Shown piece after piece: positions 9,274-18,291 of a stretch of 64,000 nt of DNA; the stretch's first letter is position 1; every line of letters starts with the position of its first letter. The DNA is taken from assembly GCA_938008215.1 (NCBI GenBank), contig CALLLS010000001.1, positions 39,582 through 103,581 on the forward strand, read 5' to 3'. A model generated the notes under the pieces. That model did not search any database. It was not told the DNA's origin and worked only from the letters and a program-made list of their open reading frames with translations. The translations under genes were made by a program, and so were the position numbers. Source of the DNA: an uncultured Verrucomicrobiales bacterium. GTDB lineage: Bacteria; Verrucomicrobiota; Verrucomicrobiia; Verrucomicrobiales; Akkermansiaceae.

Positions 9274-9948
9274 ATGAAAGCTCCTGCGTGTTGGATATCC
9301 TTATTATGTCTAGCCACCGTGATAGCGGAGGATATGCCATATGGTGTTGAATTTGTCGCGGGTATTCGGTCTGGCTATTTACAAAAAGGTCTCAATCTCG
9401 CAGATGATCTGATAGACCTTCAGTTCCAATCAAATATCACTCTTAATAAGTCGACCACCTTGACAGTGGCAGCGTGGCAAGGGGCTGAAATTTCAGGCGC
9501 CTTCCAAGAGTTTGGGGCGCAAGTAGGTCTCACGAAAGATTATAAAGCGTTCTCTCTGAGTGCAGAGCTCTCCTATTATAGTTTTGAGAGCACAATAATG
9601 GAAAGTGGTGCCGAATTCATGCTAGGTGGAGATTATTACTTTTCAGATTATTTTAGCCTCTATGCAGGGGTGGGATACCACGACGGTGCAGAATCTATTG
9701 TCGGTCAGGCAGGAATCAGTGGGACTCAACGCCTGAATGATGATTCATTTTTAGAACTAAAAGCGGAATTAAATGTCGCTGATTCATACTTTGGAAGAGA
9801 TGGACTGTATGCTCTGACCTCTAGATTAAGCTACACCTACAATGTAAATTCTACCTTTTCACTAACCCCATTTGCCGCTGCTACTATTCCATTAGATGAT
9901 GGAAGCTCAGATCTTTCTGGTGGAGTCTGGATAGAAGTGTTTTTTTAA
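9274..9948 (+). CDS. Small outer-membrane beta-barrel protein (TorF/Gcw_chp-like)
   Basis: The 224-residue product has a short signal peptide (MKAPACWISLLCLATVIA) followed by FVAGIRSGYLQKGLNLADD. This resembles the 'xSxYxxxGxxLxD' start of the bacterial outer-membrane family annotated as Gcw_chp/TorF. Alternating hydrophobic and aromatic strands continue to the end, and the protein terminates in Phe (WIEVFF), as outer-membrane barrels do. It starts 8 bases after aspS and may be cotranscribed with it. Substrate and function are unknown. Confidence 0.8.
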   Translation: MKAPACWISLLCLATVIAEDMPYGVEFVAGIRSGYLQKGLNLADDLIDLQFQSNITLNKSTTLTVAAWQGAEISGAFQEFGAQVGLTKDYKAFSLSAELSYYSFESTIMESGAEFMLGGDYYFSDYFSLYAGVGYHDGAESIVGQAGISGTQRLNDDSFLELKAELNVADSYFGRDGLYALTSRLSYTYNVNSTFSLTPFAAATIPLDDGSSDLSGGVWIEVFF

Positions 9949-10091
9949 TGGCTCTAAAATATTACTCTAAGAAGCTAGATTCTGGAAAAAATTGCCTATT
10001 TGTATAGCCATGTACAGGCTAGGTAGAAAGGAAAATACTAGACAATAGAGATATTTAAGCTTATTTAATAATTTATAACAATTAACTAAAT

Positions 10092-10526
10092 ATGAATTCT
10101 ATAAAGCTAATAACTATCTCCGCTTCTCTAGCTATAGGTGCTCTTCTTTCCTCATGTGTCAGACCTATTCAACAGCAACAAGCGAGCCCATACGGTCAGG
10201 CACAGGCAACAAGCACAGCGAACCCTTATGGCGTTCCTCAAGTAACGTCTAACACAGTTGGTGCATACCCTACTACTTCCACTACGCAGTATCCAAGCGC
10301 TTCTGCTGCTCCCGCGGGCACAGAATACCCTAGTGCACCAGCGACAACAGCATATCCAGCTGTTAACCCTACATCAGCTTCAGGATCTAGCTACACGATT
10401 CAAAAAGGTGATACTCTCTATGGAATTAGCCGCAAACTTGGAGAGAGCGTAGATGCAATCCAGTCTGCAAACGGAATGAGCGGAACGACGATTTATGCTG
10501 GTCAAACATTAGCTATTCCACAATAG
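10092..10526 (+). CDS. LysM-domain lipoprotein
   Basis: The 144-residue product has a lipobox (GALLSSC, Cys22), so it is predicted to be lipidated and envelope-anchored. A low-complexity linker rich in Pro, Thr, Ser, Ala and Tyr (about 25-95) leads to one C-terminal LysM domain (YTIQKGDTLYGISRKLG ... IYAGQTLAIP). LysM binds peptidoglycan glycan strands. The likely role is wall attachment or a wall-associated structural protein, and no catalytic domain is present. The TPR gene begins 11 bases downstream, suggesting cotranscription. Confidence 0.93.
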   Translation: MNSIKLITISASLAIGALLSSCVRPIQQQQASPYGQAQATSTANPYGVPQVTSNTVGAYPTTSTTQYPSASAAPAGTEYPSAPATTAYPAVNPTSASGSSYTIQKGDTLYGISRKLGESVDAIQSANGMSGTTIYAGQTLAIPQ

Positions 10527-10537
10527 CTTTTAGTAGC

Positions 10538-12919
10538 TTGAGTGATTTTAGATTAGATTTTTTAAAAAGAGAGGGGGCTCTATGGTCCCGTCTCTTTTTC
10601 TGTTTAATGATCGTTCATTCGGCGTATTGCGAAACAGAGATTCTCTCAGACGCTCGAAAGGCATTATCTTTAGGGTTTCCAGAAAAAGCTCTTAACATTC
10701 TTAAGCAGCAGAAAGATTCTTCTGAATTATCAAAGGCAGATAAAGAAGAGTTACTTCTCATAGAGTTAGAAGTGCTCGTTAGGTCAAGCGCACTGCCTCT
10801 TTTAAATCGTAGAAAGTATAATGAACTAAGCTCTGGTAAGCAACCGCAATTACAGTATTGGTTAGCATTAGATGATATAAAAAGGAAAGAGTATGCAGAA
10901 TCTTTAGAAATACTAGCCGACTTAGCATCAGATAAAAACCATCCTTATTTTGAGTCAATAATCAGAAATATCTCTAAAATTTATACTGAGTTGGGAAATA
11001 AGGAAGAAGCAATTCATGTTTTAGCTCAACTAGATGAAACTGACCCACAAGTTGTTTTCCAGAAAGTAGAGATTTTCATGGATACAGGGAGGCCAGAAGA
11101 AGCGAAAGAACTTCTGCAGAGGATTGATATGACTTTAGATTCGCCGCATAGAGATATTATACAGGCAAGAATCCTCTATCTAGAAGGCGATTTAAAAGGG
11201 GCAAGAGAACTACTTGCTTCGCGTCAATTTTCTCCATTTTCTCCCAAAGGAAGGGAAGCATTGAGTTTTCTATCTCTTCTTTATTCAGAAGAAGAAAATC
11301 CTAAATGTTTAGCGCTAATTAAGGATGTTATCCAGCATGCGGCATCATCAGATCCACTCTCGGCTTACTTTGACCAGTTACTGCTTTCTACCCAAAAGTT
11401 TCCAGGAGAAAGAGAAAAGACTTTAGAGTCTCTAGAATCTTACAAAACAAATGATAGAGAGATTCAGCCGTATATACTTTTTACAAAAGCACAGTTGAAC
11501 GATGATTTAAATTCTAAAATACCGCTCTTGCATAGAATATATGCAGAATTTAGTGAGCATCCATTAGCTGAAAAGGCATGCTTTGCTAATACTTTATTAG
11601 TCTCAGAGCTTGAAGATGAGAGAGAAAGGCTCGATTGGTTAAAAAAAATAGCAGAGTTTGCGCCCAATAATTCTCTTAGAGCAAAAATATATGGTCTTAT
11701 TGCTGAACGTGAGAATTACAAACTTGGGTGGTATGCGAAGGCGCTTAAGGTAGCTGGTAGTAACCAGTTACCTAGCCTAAAGGTGAATTATAATTTAGCC
11801 CAATTTGAGTCTAACACTGGAGGGAAACCATTTCTCGTTTCTGGAAATGAGTCCGCTACTCTCCTTCTAGAAAAAGCATTAGCTTCTAAATTGCGAGATC
11901 CTAAGAATGCAAAAATATGGTTAGAGGAGTTTTTTTCAAAACAGGAAGATCACCCTAGAGTAGCAGAAGCACATTTGAATTTAGCTGAGCTATTACTTCA
12001 GTCAGAAGATATTCAAACTCAGTTAGGAGCAAAGGGGCATTTGGAAACCATAAGATCTCTTTATTTGAACAATCTGGAGGGGAAAGAGCGTTATTATGAG
12101 GCACAATTACGGATAGCGATCTTAGAAAAAGATTTGGAAGAAATTAATCAACTTGTCGAACGCAGTGAACTCAGTAAGTCGATCCTCTTTCAATTAGGAT
12201 ATATACTTTATGAAGGTGGGTATCCTGAACAAGCAAGTAGAGCATTTCAGGGGCTGTCAAATAAGGAACTTTCAACTTATGAGAATGAATTACAAGAATA
12301 CTACATCGCATTATGCCACTTTAAGATAAGTACGGAAGAGTATGAAGCTGATAGTATAAAGCGTTTAGATGCGCTAACGAGAAGTAAACAGCTGAAAATT
12401 AGAAATGGAGCATTAAATATCCTATCTGGATATTATGTAGGGAAAGCAGATTTAAAGAACGCACTAAAATACCTAGACCAATTGCCCAACTCATCAGATA
12501 AGGATTTATTGAAAGCAAAGGTCTTAAGCCTATCTCTGGATAAGAAAACTCTTGATGAAGCTGGGGCTCTTTATGAAAAAAACTATAAAGATTCATCACT
12601 AGCGTTACTGAAGCGTTATCAAATCACCCTACAATATAGCATTTTTCTTACTGATAATGAGAAAAAGAATGAGGCATTAGATCTTTACTATCAGGTCGCT
12701 AATTTTGAGGTCTTAAGTGAGCCTAAATCGAGAGCAGGGTGGGACATCTATAGAAGAATAGGAACTAAGGGTATTAATCTCTTAGAGACCTCAGGAAACT
12801 GGCTCACTGCTTATAAATTCGCTCAGCTTTTAAGCCGTTCTAACTCTCCAGATAAAAAACTCTTTGCTGATAAAGCGAAGGAAATCTCACTTAAGCACAT
12901 TTTGTGGGATGAGGAATGA
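10538..12919 (+). CDS. Exported tetratricopeptide-repeat (TPR) protein
   Basis: The 793-residue product is almost wholly helical with many TPR-like units (for example ALNILKQQ, AIHVLAQLDETDP, KNALKYLDQLPNSSDK). TPR arrays are protein-binding scaffolds. The reading frame begins at a TTG and gives a late hydrophobic segment (LWSRLFFCLMIVHSAYC) at about 16-32 that could be a signal peptide or anchor. A start closer to that segment would make a cleaner signal peptide, but no ATG or GTG lies at a suitable place, so the N terminus is uncertain. It follows the LysM lipoprotein by 11 bases, which suggests an envelope role. Partners are unknown. Confidence 0.85.
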   Translation: MSDFRLDFLKREGALWSRLFFCLMIVHSAYCETEILSDARKALSLGFPEKALNILKQQKDSSELSKADKEELLLIELEVLVRSSALPLLNRRKYNELSSGKQPQLQYWLALDDIKRKEYAESLEILADLASDKNHPYFESIIRNISKIYTELGNKEEAIHVLAQLDETDPQVVFQKVEIFMDTGRPEEAKELLQRIDMTLDSPHRDIIQARILYLEGDLKGARELLASRQFSPFSPKGREALSFLSLLYSEEENPKCLALIKDVIQHAASSDPLSAYFDQLLLSTQKFPGEREKTLESLESYKTNDREIQPYILFTKAQLNDDLNSKIPLLHRIYAEFSEHPLAEKACFANTLLVSELEDERERLDWLKKIAEFAPNNSLRAKIYGLIAERENYKLGWYAKALKVAGSNQLPSLKVNYNLAQFESNTGGKPFLVSGNESATLLLEKALASKLRDPKNAKIWLEEFFSKQEDHPRVAEAHLNLAELLLQSEDIQTQLGAKGHLETIRSLYLNNLEGKERYYEAQLRIAILEKDLEEINQLVERSELSKSILFQLGYILYEGGYPEQASRAFQGLSNKELSTYENELQEYYIALCHFKISTEEYEADSIKRLDALTRSKQLKIRNGALNILSGYYVGKADLKNALKYLDQLPNSSDKDLLKAKVLSLSLDKKTLDEAGALYEKNYKDSSLALLKRYQITLQYSIFLTDNEKKNEALDLYYQVANFEVLSEPKSRAGWDIYRRIGTKGINLLETSGNWLTAYKFAQLLSRSNSPDKKLFADKAKEISLKHILWDEE

Positions 12920-13291
12920 TTAAGATGATACTACTCTGCCATTTTTGACATCTAAAAATAAATTATAGACACTAACAAAAGCTGGGAAAAGATTGGATAG
13001 AATGCCTACAGAGTCATTCTTCCCGAGAGTAAAGTAACTTAAGAGGCAAATAGAACCAAATACTGACATAATCCAGAATGCTCGCGGCATGGTAACTTTT
13101 TTAGCTTTTTTAGTGGCATAGAGTTGGACGAACCATCGCGACCCAAACATGGCGACTCCAAAGTAACCGATAATTTTCCATGGAGTTAAAGTGAGATCTC
13201 TTCCAAAGAGGCGCCCTTCAAAGAAAATTTGATCCAGAGGTCCGTCATTCAAGTTTACAGAAGCTATAAGAGTAATTACATCACTAAGCAT
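12920..13291 (-). CDS. Lipid A biosynthesis N-terminal-like (LAB_N) membrane protein
   Basis: The 123-residue product has about three membrane segments and the pattern WKIIGYFGVAMFGSRWFVQLYATKKAK...PRAFWIMSVFGSICLLSYF. This matches the small LAB_N family often found near lipid A and glycosyltransferase genes; its biochemical role is not established. Here it stands alone, ending directly against the convergent TPR gene (stop codons at 12917-12919 and 12920-12922). It is divergent from murI across 114 bases. Membrane location is predicted from the hydrophobic segments. Confidence 0.8.
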   Translation of the reverse strand: MLSDVITLIASVNLNDGPLDQIFFEGRLFGRDLTLTPWKIIGYFGVAMFGSRWFVQLYATKKAKKVTMPRAFWIMSVFGSICLLSYFTLGKNDSVGILSNLFPAFVSVYNLFLDVKNGRVVSS

Positions 13292-13405
13292 AGAAGTGAG
13301 TTATTCTAGGTAAGAATTTCTGAAAAGTAAAAAGTATCACTCTAAGGAGATATACTAGGTAAGGCGACTATTGACAAAGCGTCTCTCCCCTAGTTTTTTA
13401 AGTTT

Positions 13406-14182
13406 GTGATAGGGGTAATAGATTCAGGTTTAGGAGGGCTTTCTGTTCTCAAGGAAATTCATCACTTGATGCCAAATCATTCTCTTCATTACATCGGAGA
13501 TTCTGCATGGTGTCCATATGGGAATAAGTCTTACCCTGAAATCCAGAAACGTGTTTCTGGAATCATAGATTACCTCATAAGTAATAAGGCTGAGATCATT
13601 GTTATTGCATGTAATTCAGCTACTATCGCGAGTGTAGAATACTTACGCGCTGAATACCCGATACCTATCGTTGGTATGGAGCCTGGAGTCAAACCTGCGG
13701 TTCAAATAACTAAGACCGGAACGATTGGTGTCTTTGCTACTGAAGCGTCTCTTGCTGGGGAAAAATTTCATAAACTTGTCACAAGCCATGCACAAGATAT
13801 TCGAGTCATAACACAACCTTGTCCGGAATTTGTCAGTCATGTTGAGAAAGGAGAACTGGACGGTGCAGAGGTAGAAAAAACTATTAAAAAATATGCTGAG
13901 CCAATGCTTATAGGTAATGCCGATACTATCGTTCTTGGATGTACGCATTATCCTTTTTTGAAGAACGCGATTTCAGAGCTCTACCCAGAGTTCTCTCTGA
14001 TAGATACAGGGGTAGCGGTTGCTAAGCAGGTTCTCAGAAGAGCTCCTTCACAAGATGATAATCACCCATCTCCTATCTTTAAATTTCAAACGACAGGCGA
14101 TGCAGAGCATGCAACTAAACTCCTTCCTGAACTCTGTTCAGATTTCAGGCAATATAGATTCGATATTTTGTATGGGATTTGA
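13406..14182 (+). CDS. murI: Glutamate racemase
   Basis: MurI makes D-glutamate for peptidoglycan. The 258-residue product shows the expected start (MIGVIDSGLGGLSVL) from a GTG codon, the YIGDSAWCPYG segment, and both catalytic cysteines: Cys69 in VIACNSAT and Cys179 in VLGCTHYPF. Length is normal. The GTG at 13406 places the first strand correctly, and no upstream alternative fits. scpB follows 74 bases later on the same strand. Confidence 0.97.
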   Translation: MIGVIDSGLGGLSVLKEIHHLMPNHSLHYIGDSAWCPYGNKSYPEIQKRVSGIIDYLISNKAEIIVIACNSATIASVEYLRAEYPIPIVGMEPGVKPAVQITKTGTIGVFATEASLAGEKFHKLVTSHAQDIRVITQPCPEFVSHVEKGELDGAEVEKTIKKYAEPMLIGNADTIVLGCTHYPFLKNAISELYPEFSLIDTGVAVAKQVLRRAPSQDDNHPSPIFKFQTTGDAEHATKLLPELCSDFRQYRFDILYGI

Positions 14183-14256
14183 ACGATAAATGCTGAATCA
14201 TAAATGAGGTGGAATTATCATTGCCATAGAGGGCATGAAATCTCATTTTTACATTT

Positions 14257-14961
14257 GTGCAACTTTCTACCGTTATAGAATCCATCTTAATAGCAACGAG
14301 TGATGCATTAGATTCACAAAAAATCTTAGATCTTTTACATGAGAGATTAAAACAAGCTAAAGAGGAATTAGTTGCATGCATTGAGGAGGAAGAGAGTGAA
14401 AAGGAAGCCTTAGAAAATGAAATAAATACCTTAGAGTCATTAAGCTTAGAAAAGGTGAATGAGCTCATTAGAGAGCTTAACGCCTATTATGAGGAAGCGG
14501 GCAGGAGTTTTCAAATCTTAGACACCGCCTTTGGCTGGAAGATTTATACCAGACCAGAATATGCTACGGTTCTTTCTCATCTATTTCCTGAGGCTAAAAC
14601 TCAAAAGCTTAGTCAACCAGCGATGGAAACATTAGCTATTATTGCTTATCGACAACCTATAACGAAAGCCTCTATCGAAGCTGTGCGAGGTGTGTCATCA
14701 GATGGAATGGTACAACGTCTACTTGATGCAGAATTCGTGAGGATCGCAGGGCGGTCTGAGCTTCCTGGACGCCCACTCCTGTATGAAACCACGAAGTTTT
14801 TTTATGAGCATTTCGGTGTGAAAAGCATTGATGATCTCCCTAATAATCAAGAGCTGCGGAACATGGCTTGGCCGGCAACTGCGGCAGAAAATGATGCCGC
14901 AGGTCAGCCGAAGCAAATGGCTCTAGATGAATTCTCCGAGCGTAAAATTGAGGAGGAGTGA
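14257..14961 (+). CDS. scpB: Segregation and condensation protein B
   Basis: ScpB is a winged-helix kleisin-associated subunit of the SMC-ScpAB condensin that organises and separates chromosomes. The 234-residue product starts at GTG (MQLSTVIESILIATSDAL). It has the hallmark block LSQPAMETLAIIAYRQPITK...VRGVSSDGMVQRLLDAEFV near residues 120-165, followed by the GRPLLYETTKFFYEHFG element. Residues about 35-60 form an acidic coiled-coil insertion (EEEESEKEALENEINTLE) longer than in textbook ScpB. The SMC partner is in the same window at 25.8-29.6 kb. ScpA is not in the window. Confidence 0.95.
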   Translation: MQLSTVIESILIATSDALDSQKILDLLHERLKQAKEELVACIEEEESEKEALENEINTLESLSLEKVNELIRELNAYYEEAGRSFQILDTAFGWKIYTRPEYATVLSHLFPEAKTQKLSQPAMETLAIIAYRQPITKASIEAVRGVSSDGMVQRLLDAEFVRIAGRSELPGRPLLYETTKFFYEHFGVKSIDDLPNNQELRNMAWPATAAENDAAGQPKQMALDEFSERKIEEE

Positions 14962-15062
14962 TTGGAAGAATTGGCGCTGCGGTTATTACAAATAGGAAAG
15001 CTGAATAATGTTTTCAGAATTAGGTTGCCCTGTTTTTGATTAATTTTCTATTTTGGTTGCTT

Positions 15063-16537
15063 ATGAGTAAACCCGCAGTAGTTGAAAAACGTTACCTTGC
15101 CCCCTTTATCCTAGTGACCACACTCTTCGCGTTATGGGGTTTGCTAATGATATTACTAATCCTTTAGTAGCCGTTTTCAAAGACGTCTTCGTGATAAACA
15201 ATGCCCAGAGTTCTTGGGTGCAAATGGCATTTTACGGCGGATATGCTACGATGGCCATTCCTGCAGCGATCTTTATCAGGAAATATTCATACAAAGCGGG
15301 TATCCTTATTGGGTTAGGTCTTTATGCCATAGGAGCGTTTATCTCTATTCCTGCTGCAAGTGGAGCCAATTTCAACCTCTTCATTGTCGCACTTTACGTC
15401 ATTACTTTTGGATTAGCTTTTTTAGAAACCACCGCTAATCCCTACATCCTCTCAATGGGTGACCCCAGAACTGCGACACAACGTCTAAACCTAGCACAAG
15501 CCTTTAACCCTATTGGTTCACTGAGCGGAATGTTCATTGCCGTTACAGTCATTCTCTCTTCCATCCAAGTAGAGGATTTCAAAACAGATGTCGGAGCACA
15601 ACTGAGTGAAAAAAACCCATCTGCGATCGTTGAATCTGAGCATGAAATTCTTCCCTTCTTACAAGCAAAGCCACGTATTCCCAAGAATGATGAGAACGTT
15701 ATTTCTTACGTAAAAGCACTCCCAGTCGGAGAAGGAAGTGTTCCTCAGGCTTTAGTCGACTTTAAAGATGATAAGATCGCGGGCTTCCAAGGACAAACGC
15801 ATGGAGAGCTCCAACGTGCCGATCTTAAAATTGTCTCCACCCCTTACGTAGTCATCGGATTCATTGTTCTTGCCGTATTCGTGGTATTTCTCATGAAGAA
15901 AATGCCTGATACCTCTAGCGAAGATGACCACGCGAATGATTCCATCGGGGAGGTTCTAGGACGTCTCTTGAATAATCCGCGCTATATCGGTGGGGTAATC
16001 GCGCAAACCTTCTACGTAGCAGCTCAGATCATGATCTGGACGTTTGTGATTCAATACGCGGAGAATGGGCTCGGAATCGATAAAGCCACAGCTCAAAACC
16101 ATAACATCCTCGCAATGGTCATTTTCCTTTGTAGTCGTTTCATCTGCACTGCCTTTCTGAAGTATGTATCTCCAGGAGCTATTCTCTTTGTTCTCGCCTT
16201 AGCAGCTATATGTTGCACTCTCGGTGCGATTTACCTCCAAGGAATGGCTGGACTCTACAGCATGATCGCTATCTCCGCTTGTATGTCACTTATGTTCCCA
16301 ACCATTTATGGGCTCGCTTTAGATGGCACAGGTAGCGACGCTAAGCTCGGTTCAGCTGGGCTCATTCTCGCTATCGTAGGTGGCGCGATAATGCCTAGAC
16401 TCCAAGCTCAAATAATGGATATGGACAGCTTCATCGTTGAATCCTCCACGCGAGGATCATTCTTCCTACCAGTGTTCTGTTTCATCGTGATTCTTTGTTA
16501 CGGTCTTTTTTGCTTTAAGAGAAAGGAAGTAGCGTAA
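15063..16537 (+). pseudogene. FucP-like sugar MFS transporter interrupted by a one-base frameshift
   Basis: The natural start at 15063 encodes MSKPAVVEKRYLAPFILVTT... up to LFALWG. The rest of the family consensus (GFANDITNPLVAVFKDVF...) continues one base out of frame from about 15134. The frame from 15063 stops within 11 codons after the break, and the downstream frame is open for 467 codons. One missing base in the tatggggtttgct stretch (15133-15143) restores an intact protein of about 490 residues with 12 membrane segments, resembling fucose/glucose:H+ symporters. If expressed from the internal ATG it would lack most of TM1. A strong terminator follows. Sequencing error is the main alternative to real decay. 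Confidence 0.85.
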
Positions 16538-16562
16538 ACTGATCTTTTACAGCTAACGAAAC

Positions 16563-16589
16563 AAGCACAGCCTCATCGCTGTGCTTTTT
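16563..16589 (+). terminator. Rho-independent terminator of the transporter gene
   Basis: A perfect 8-bp stem (agcacagc ... gctgtgct) with a 6-base loop is followed directly by a T tract. It lies 26 bases after the transporter stop codon. Confidence 0.9.
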
Positions 16590-16684
16590 CTTACCTATTG
16601 CTGTCAGTCGGTGCCTTTCTTAGAGTTGTAATGTAATGTTTATAGGGAGTTCAGGCTTGATATTATTCAGTTTAGTGTTATCTA

Positions 16685-16723
16685 AATGGAGCTCCATTCG
16701 ATTAATCGTTTACTTCGTATACG
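16685..16723. promoter_or_regulatory. Cluster of perfect palindromes upstream of glpK (candidate operator)
   Basis: Three perfect palindromes follow each other: aatggagctccatt (16685-16698), cgattaatcg (16699-16708) and cgtatacg (16716-16723). They sit about 100-140 bases before the glpK start in an otherwise gene-free 236-base spacer. Tandem palindromes suggest binding of a dimeric regulator. The regulator is unknown, and no glpR-type gene is nearby. Confidence 0.45.
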
Positions 16724-16825
16724 GAACCCCGTTAGCGCTCTCTCTAATGTTTGGGATATGTTATTTAATTATGGTTATATGAGGGGTTTCTAGATGAAGG
16801 GATATAATAATGTGAAATATCAAAG

Positions 16826-18283
16826 ATGAAAAATCAGTATATTCTTGCGCTAGATCAAGGGACGACGAGTTCACGCGCGATCTTATTTAACCATGAGGGA
16901 CGAGCCTGTGAGATTGCACAGGAAGAATACACCCAATCATTTCCACAAGCAGGCTGGGTGGAGCAAGACCCGCAGGTAATCTTATCCAGTCAGATGAGAG
17001 TGATGCAAGCGGTGCTCAAGGAAGTCTCAGTATCCGATGTTCTGGCGTTAGGTATTACAAATCAGCGAGAAACCGTGATCGTCTGGGAGAGAGATTCGGG
17101 GCAGCCTATCTATCCAGCCGTGAGTTGGCAAGATAGGAGAACGGCGGAGTATTGCCAGAAACTGAAGGAAGAGGGGATAGAGAAGATGGTGAAAGCTAAG
17201 ACGGGTCTTCGGTTAGATCCGTATTTTTCTGGGACGAAGTTAAGCTGGATTTTAGACAATATTTCTGGGGCTAGGGAGAGGGCAGAGAAGGGCGAGTTAT
17301 GCTTTGGAACGGTAGACACGTGGCTCTTATGGAACCTTTCAGCTAAGAAAGTGTTTGCCACAGATAGCTCTAATGCGAGCCGAACGCTTCTGTATAATAT
17401 ACATGAGGAGAGGTGGGATACGCAGCTTTTGGCTTTGTTTAGGATTCCTTTATCAATGCTGCCAGAGGTGCGAGAAACGAGCGATGATTATGACGAAACG
17501 TCTGAGGGAATCCCGATTCGAGCGTTAGTGGGCGATCAACAAGCGGCGCTCTTTGGGCAATCTTGCTTCCAAGCAGGTATGGCTAAGAATACCTATGGAA
17601 CGGGATGTTTTCTTCTTATGCAGACAGGAACGGTGGCAGTGAGATCTCAATATAATCTACTGACCACGATTGCATGGAAGATCAATGGTGAGGTTTCTTA
17701 CGCGCTGGAGGGCTCAGTTTTCACAGCTGGCTCGGCTCTTATATGGCTTAGAGATGGATTCGGCATTATTTCAGAAGCGATGGAGTGCGAGGAACTCGCT
17801 CTACAGGCCGCCGATAATGGAGGCTTGACCTTCGTGCCCGCATTCTCGGGGCTGGGTGCGCCGTATTGGAGTGATGAGGTGAGGGGGGCGTTTTTGGGAA
17901 TGACGGCTGGGATAGATAAGCGCCATGTCTGCCGTGCCACGATAGAGGCGATCGCTCTGCAATGTCATGACCTTGTGGAATGCATGGAAGCGGACTCTGG
18001 CATTGAGCTCCGAGAACTGAGAGTAGATGGAGGGCTGACTCAGAGCTCTTTACTGATGGAGATCCAAGCGAACCTCTTACAGCGTCCAATCGTAAAACCC
18101 TCTGAACATGAAGTCACCGCCTTAGGAGCCGCTTACTTGGCAGGTCTACACGTAGGTTTTTGGCAAAGTCAGGATGAAATTTCTCAAGCTTGGCAGGTGA
18201 AGCAGAGGATTGAGAGCTCAGAGGCTAAAAATGAAAAGCTCGTCTCCCAATGGAAACGAGCGATTGAAAAATTGGTTGATTAG
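16826..18283 (+). CDS. glpK: Glycerol kinase
   Basis: GlpK phosphorylates glycerol to glycerol-3-phosphate in the cytoplasm. The 485-residue FGGY-family protein has the N-terminal ALDQGTTSSRAILF phosphate loop, the substrate motifs TNQRET and WQDRRT, DTWLLW, GDQQAALFGQ near residue 233, and the C-terminal ATP-site block VDGGLTQSSLLMEIQAN. The combination of ITNQRETVIVW and AVSWQDRRT is specific for glycerol kinase rather than xylulokinase. No glpF or glpD is adjacent. A palindrome cluster lies upstream, and the gene is convergent with the aminotransferase 8 bases downstream. Confidence 0.95.
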   Translation: MKNQYILALDQGTTSSRAILFNHEGRACEIAQEEYTQSFPQAGWVEQDPQVILSSQMRVMQAVLKEVSVSDVLALGITNQRETVIVWERDSGQPIYPAVSWQDRRTAEYCQKLKEEGIEKMVKAKTGLRLDPYFSGTKLSWILDNISGARERAEKGELCFGTVDTWLLWNLSAKKVFATDSSNASRTLLYNIHEERWDTQLLALFRIPLSMLPEVRETSDDYDETSEGIPIRALVGDQQAALFGQSCFQAGMAKNTYGTGCFLLMQTGTVAVRSQYNLLTTIAWKINGEVSYALEGSVFTAGSALIWLRDGFGIISEAMECEELALQAADNGGLTFVPAFSGLGAPYWSDEVRGAFLGMTAGIDKRHVCRATIEAIALQCHDLVECMEADSGIELRELRVDGGLTQSSLLMEIQANLLQRPIVKPSEHEVTALGAAYLAGLHVGFWQSQDEISQAWQVKQRIESSEAKNEKLVSQWKRAIEKLVD

Positions 18284-18291
18284 ACCCTTGT

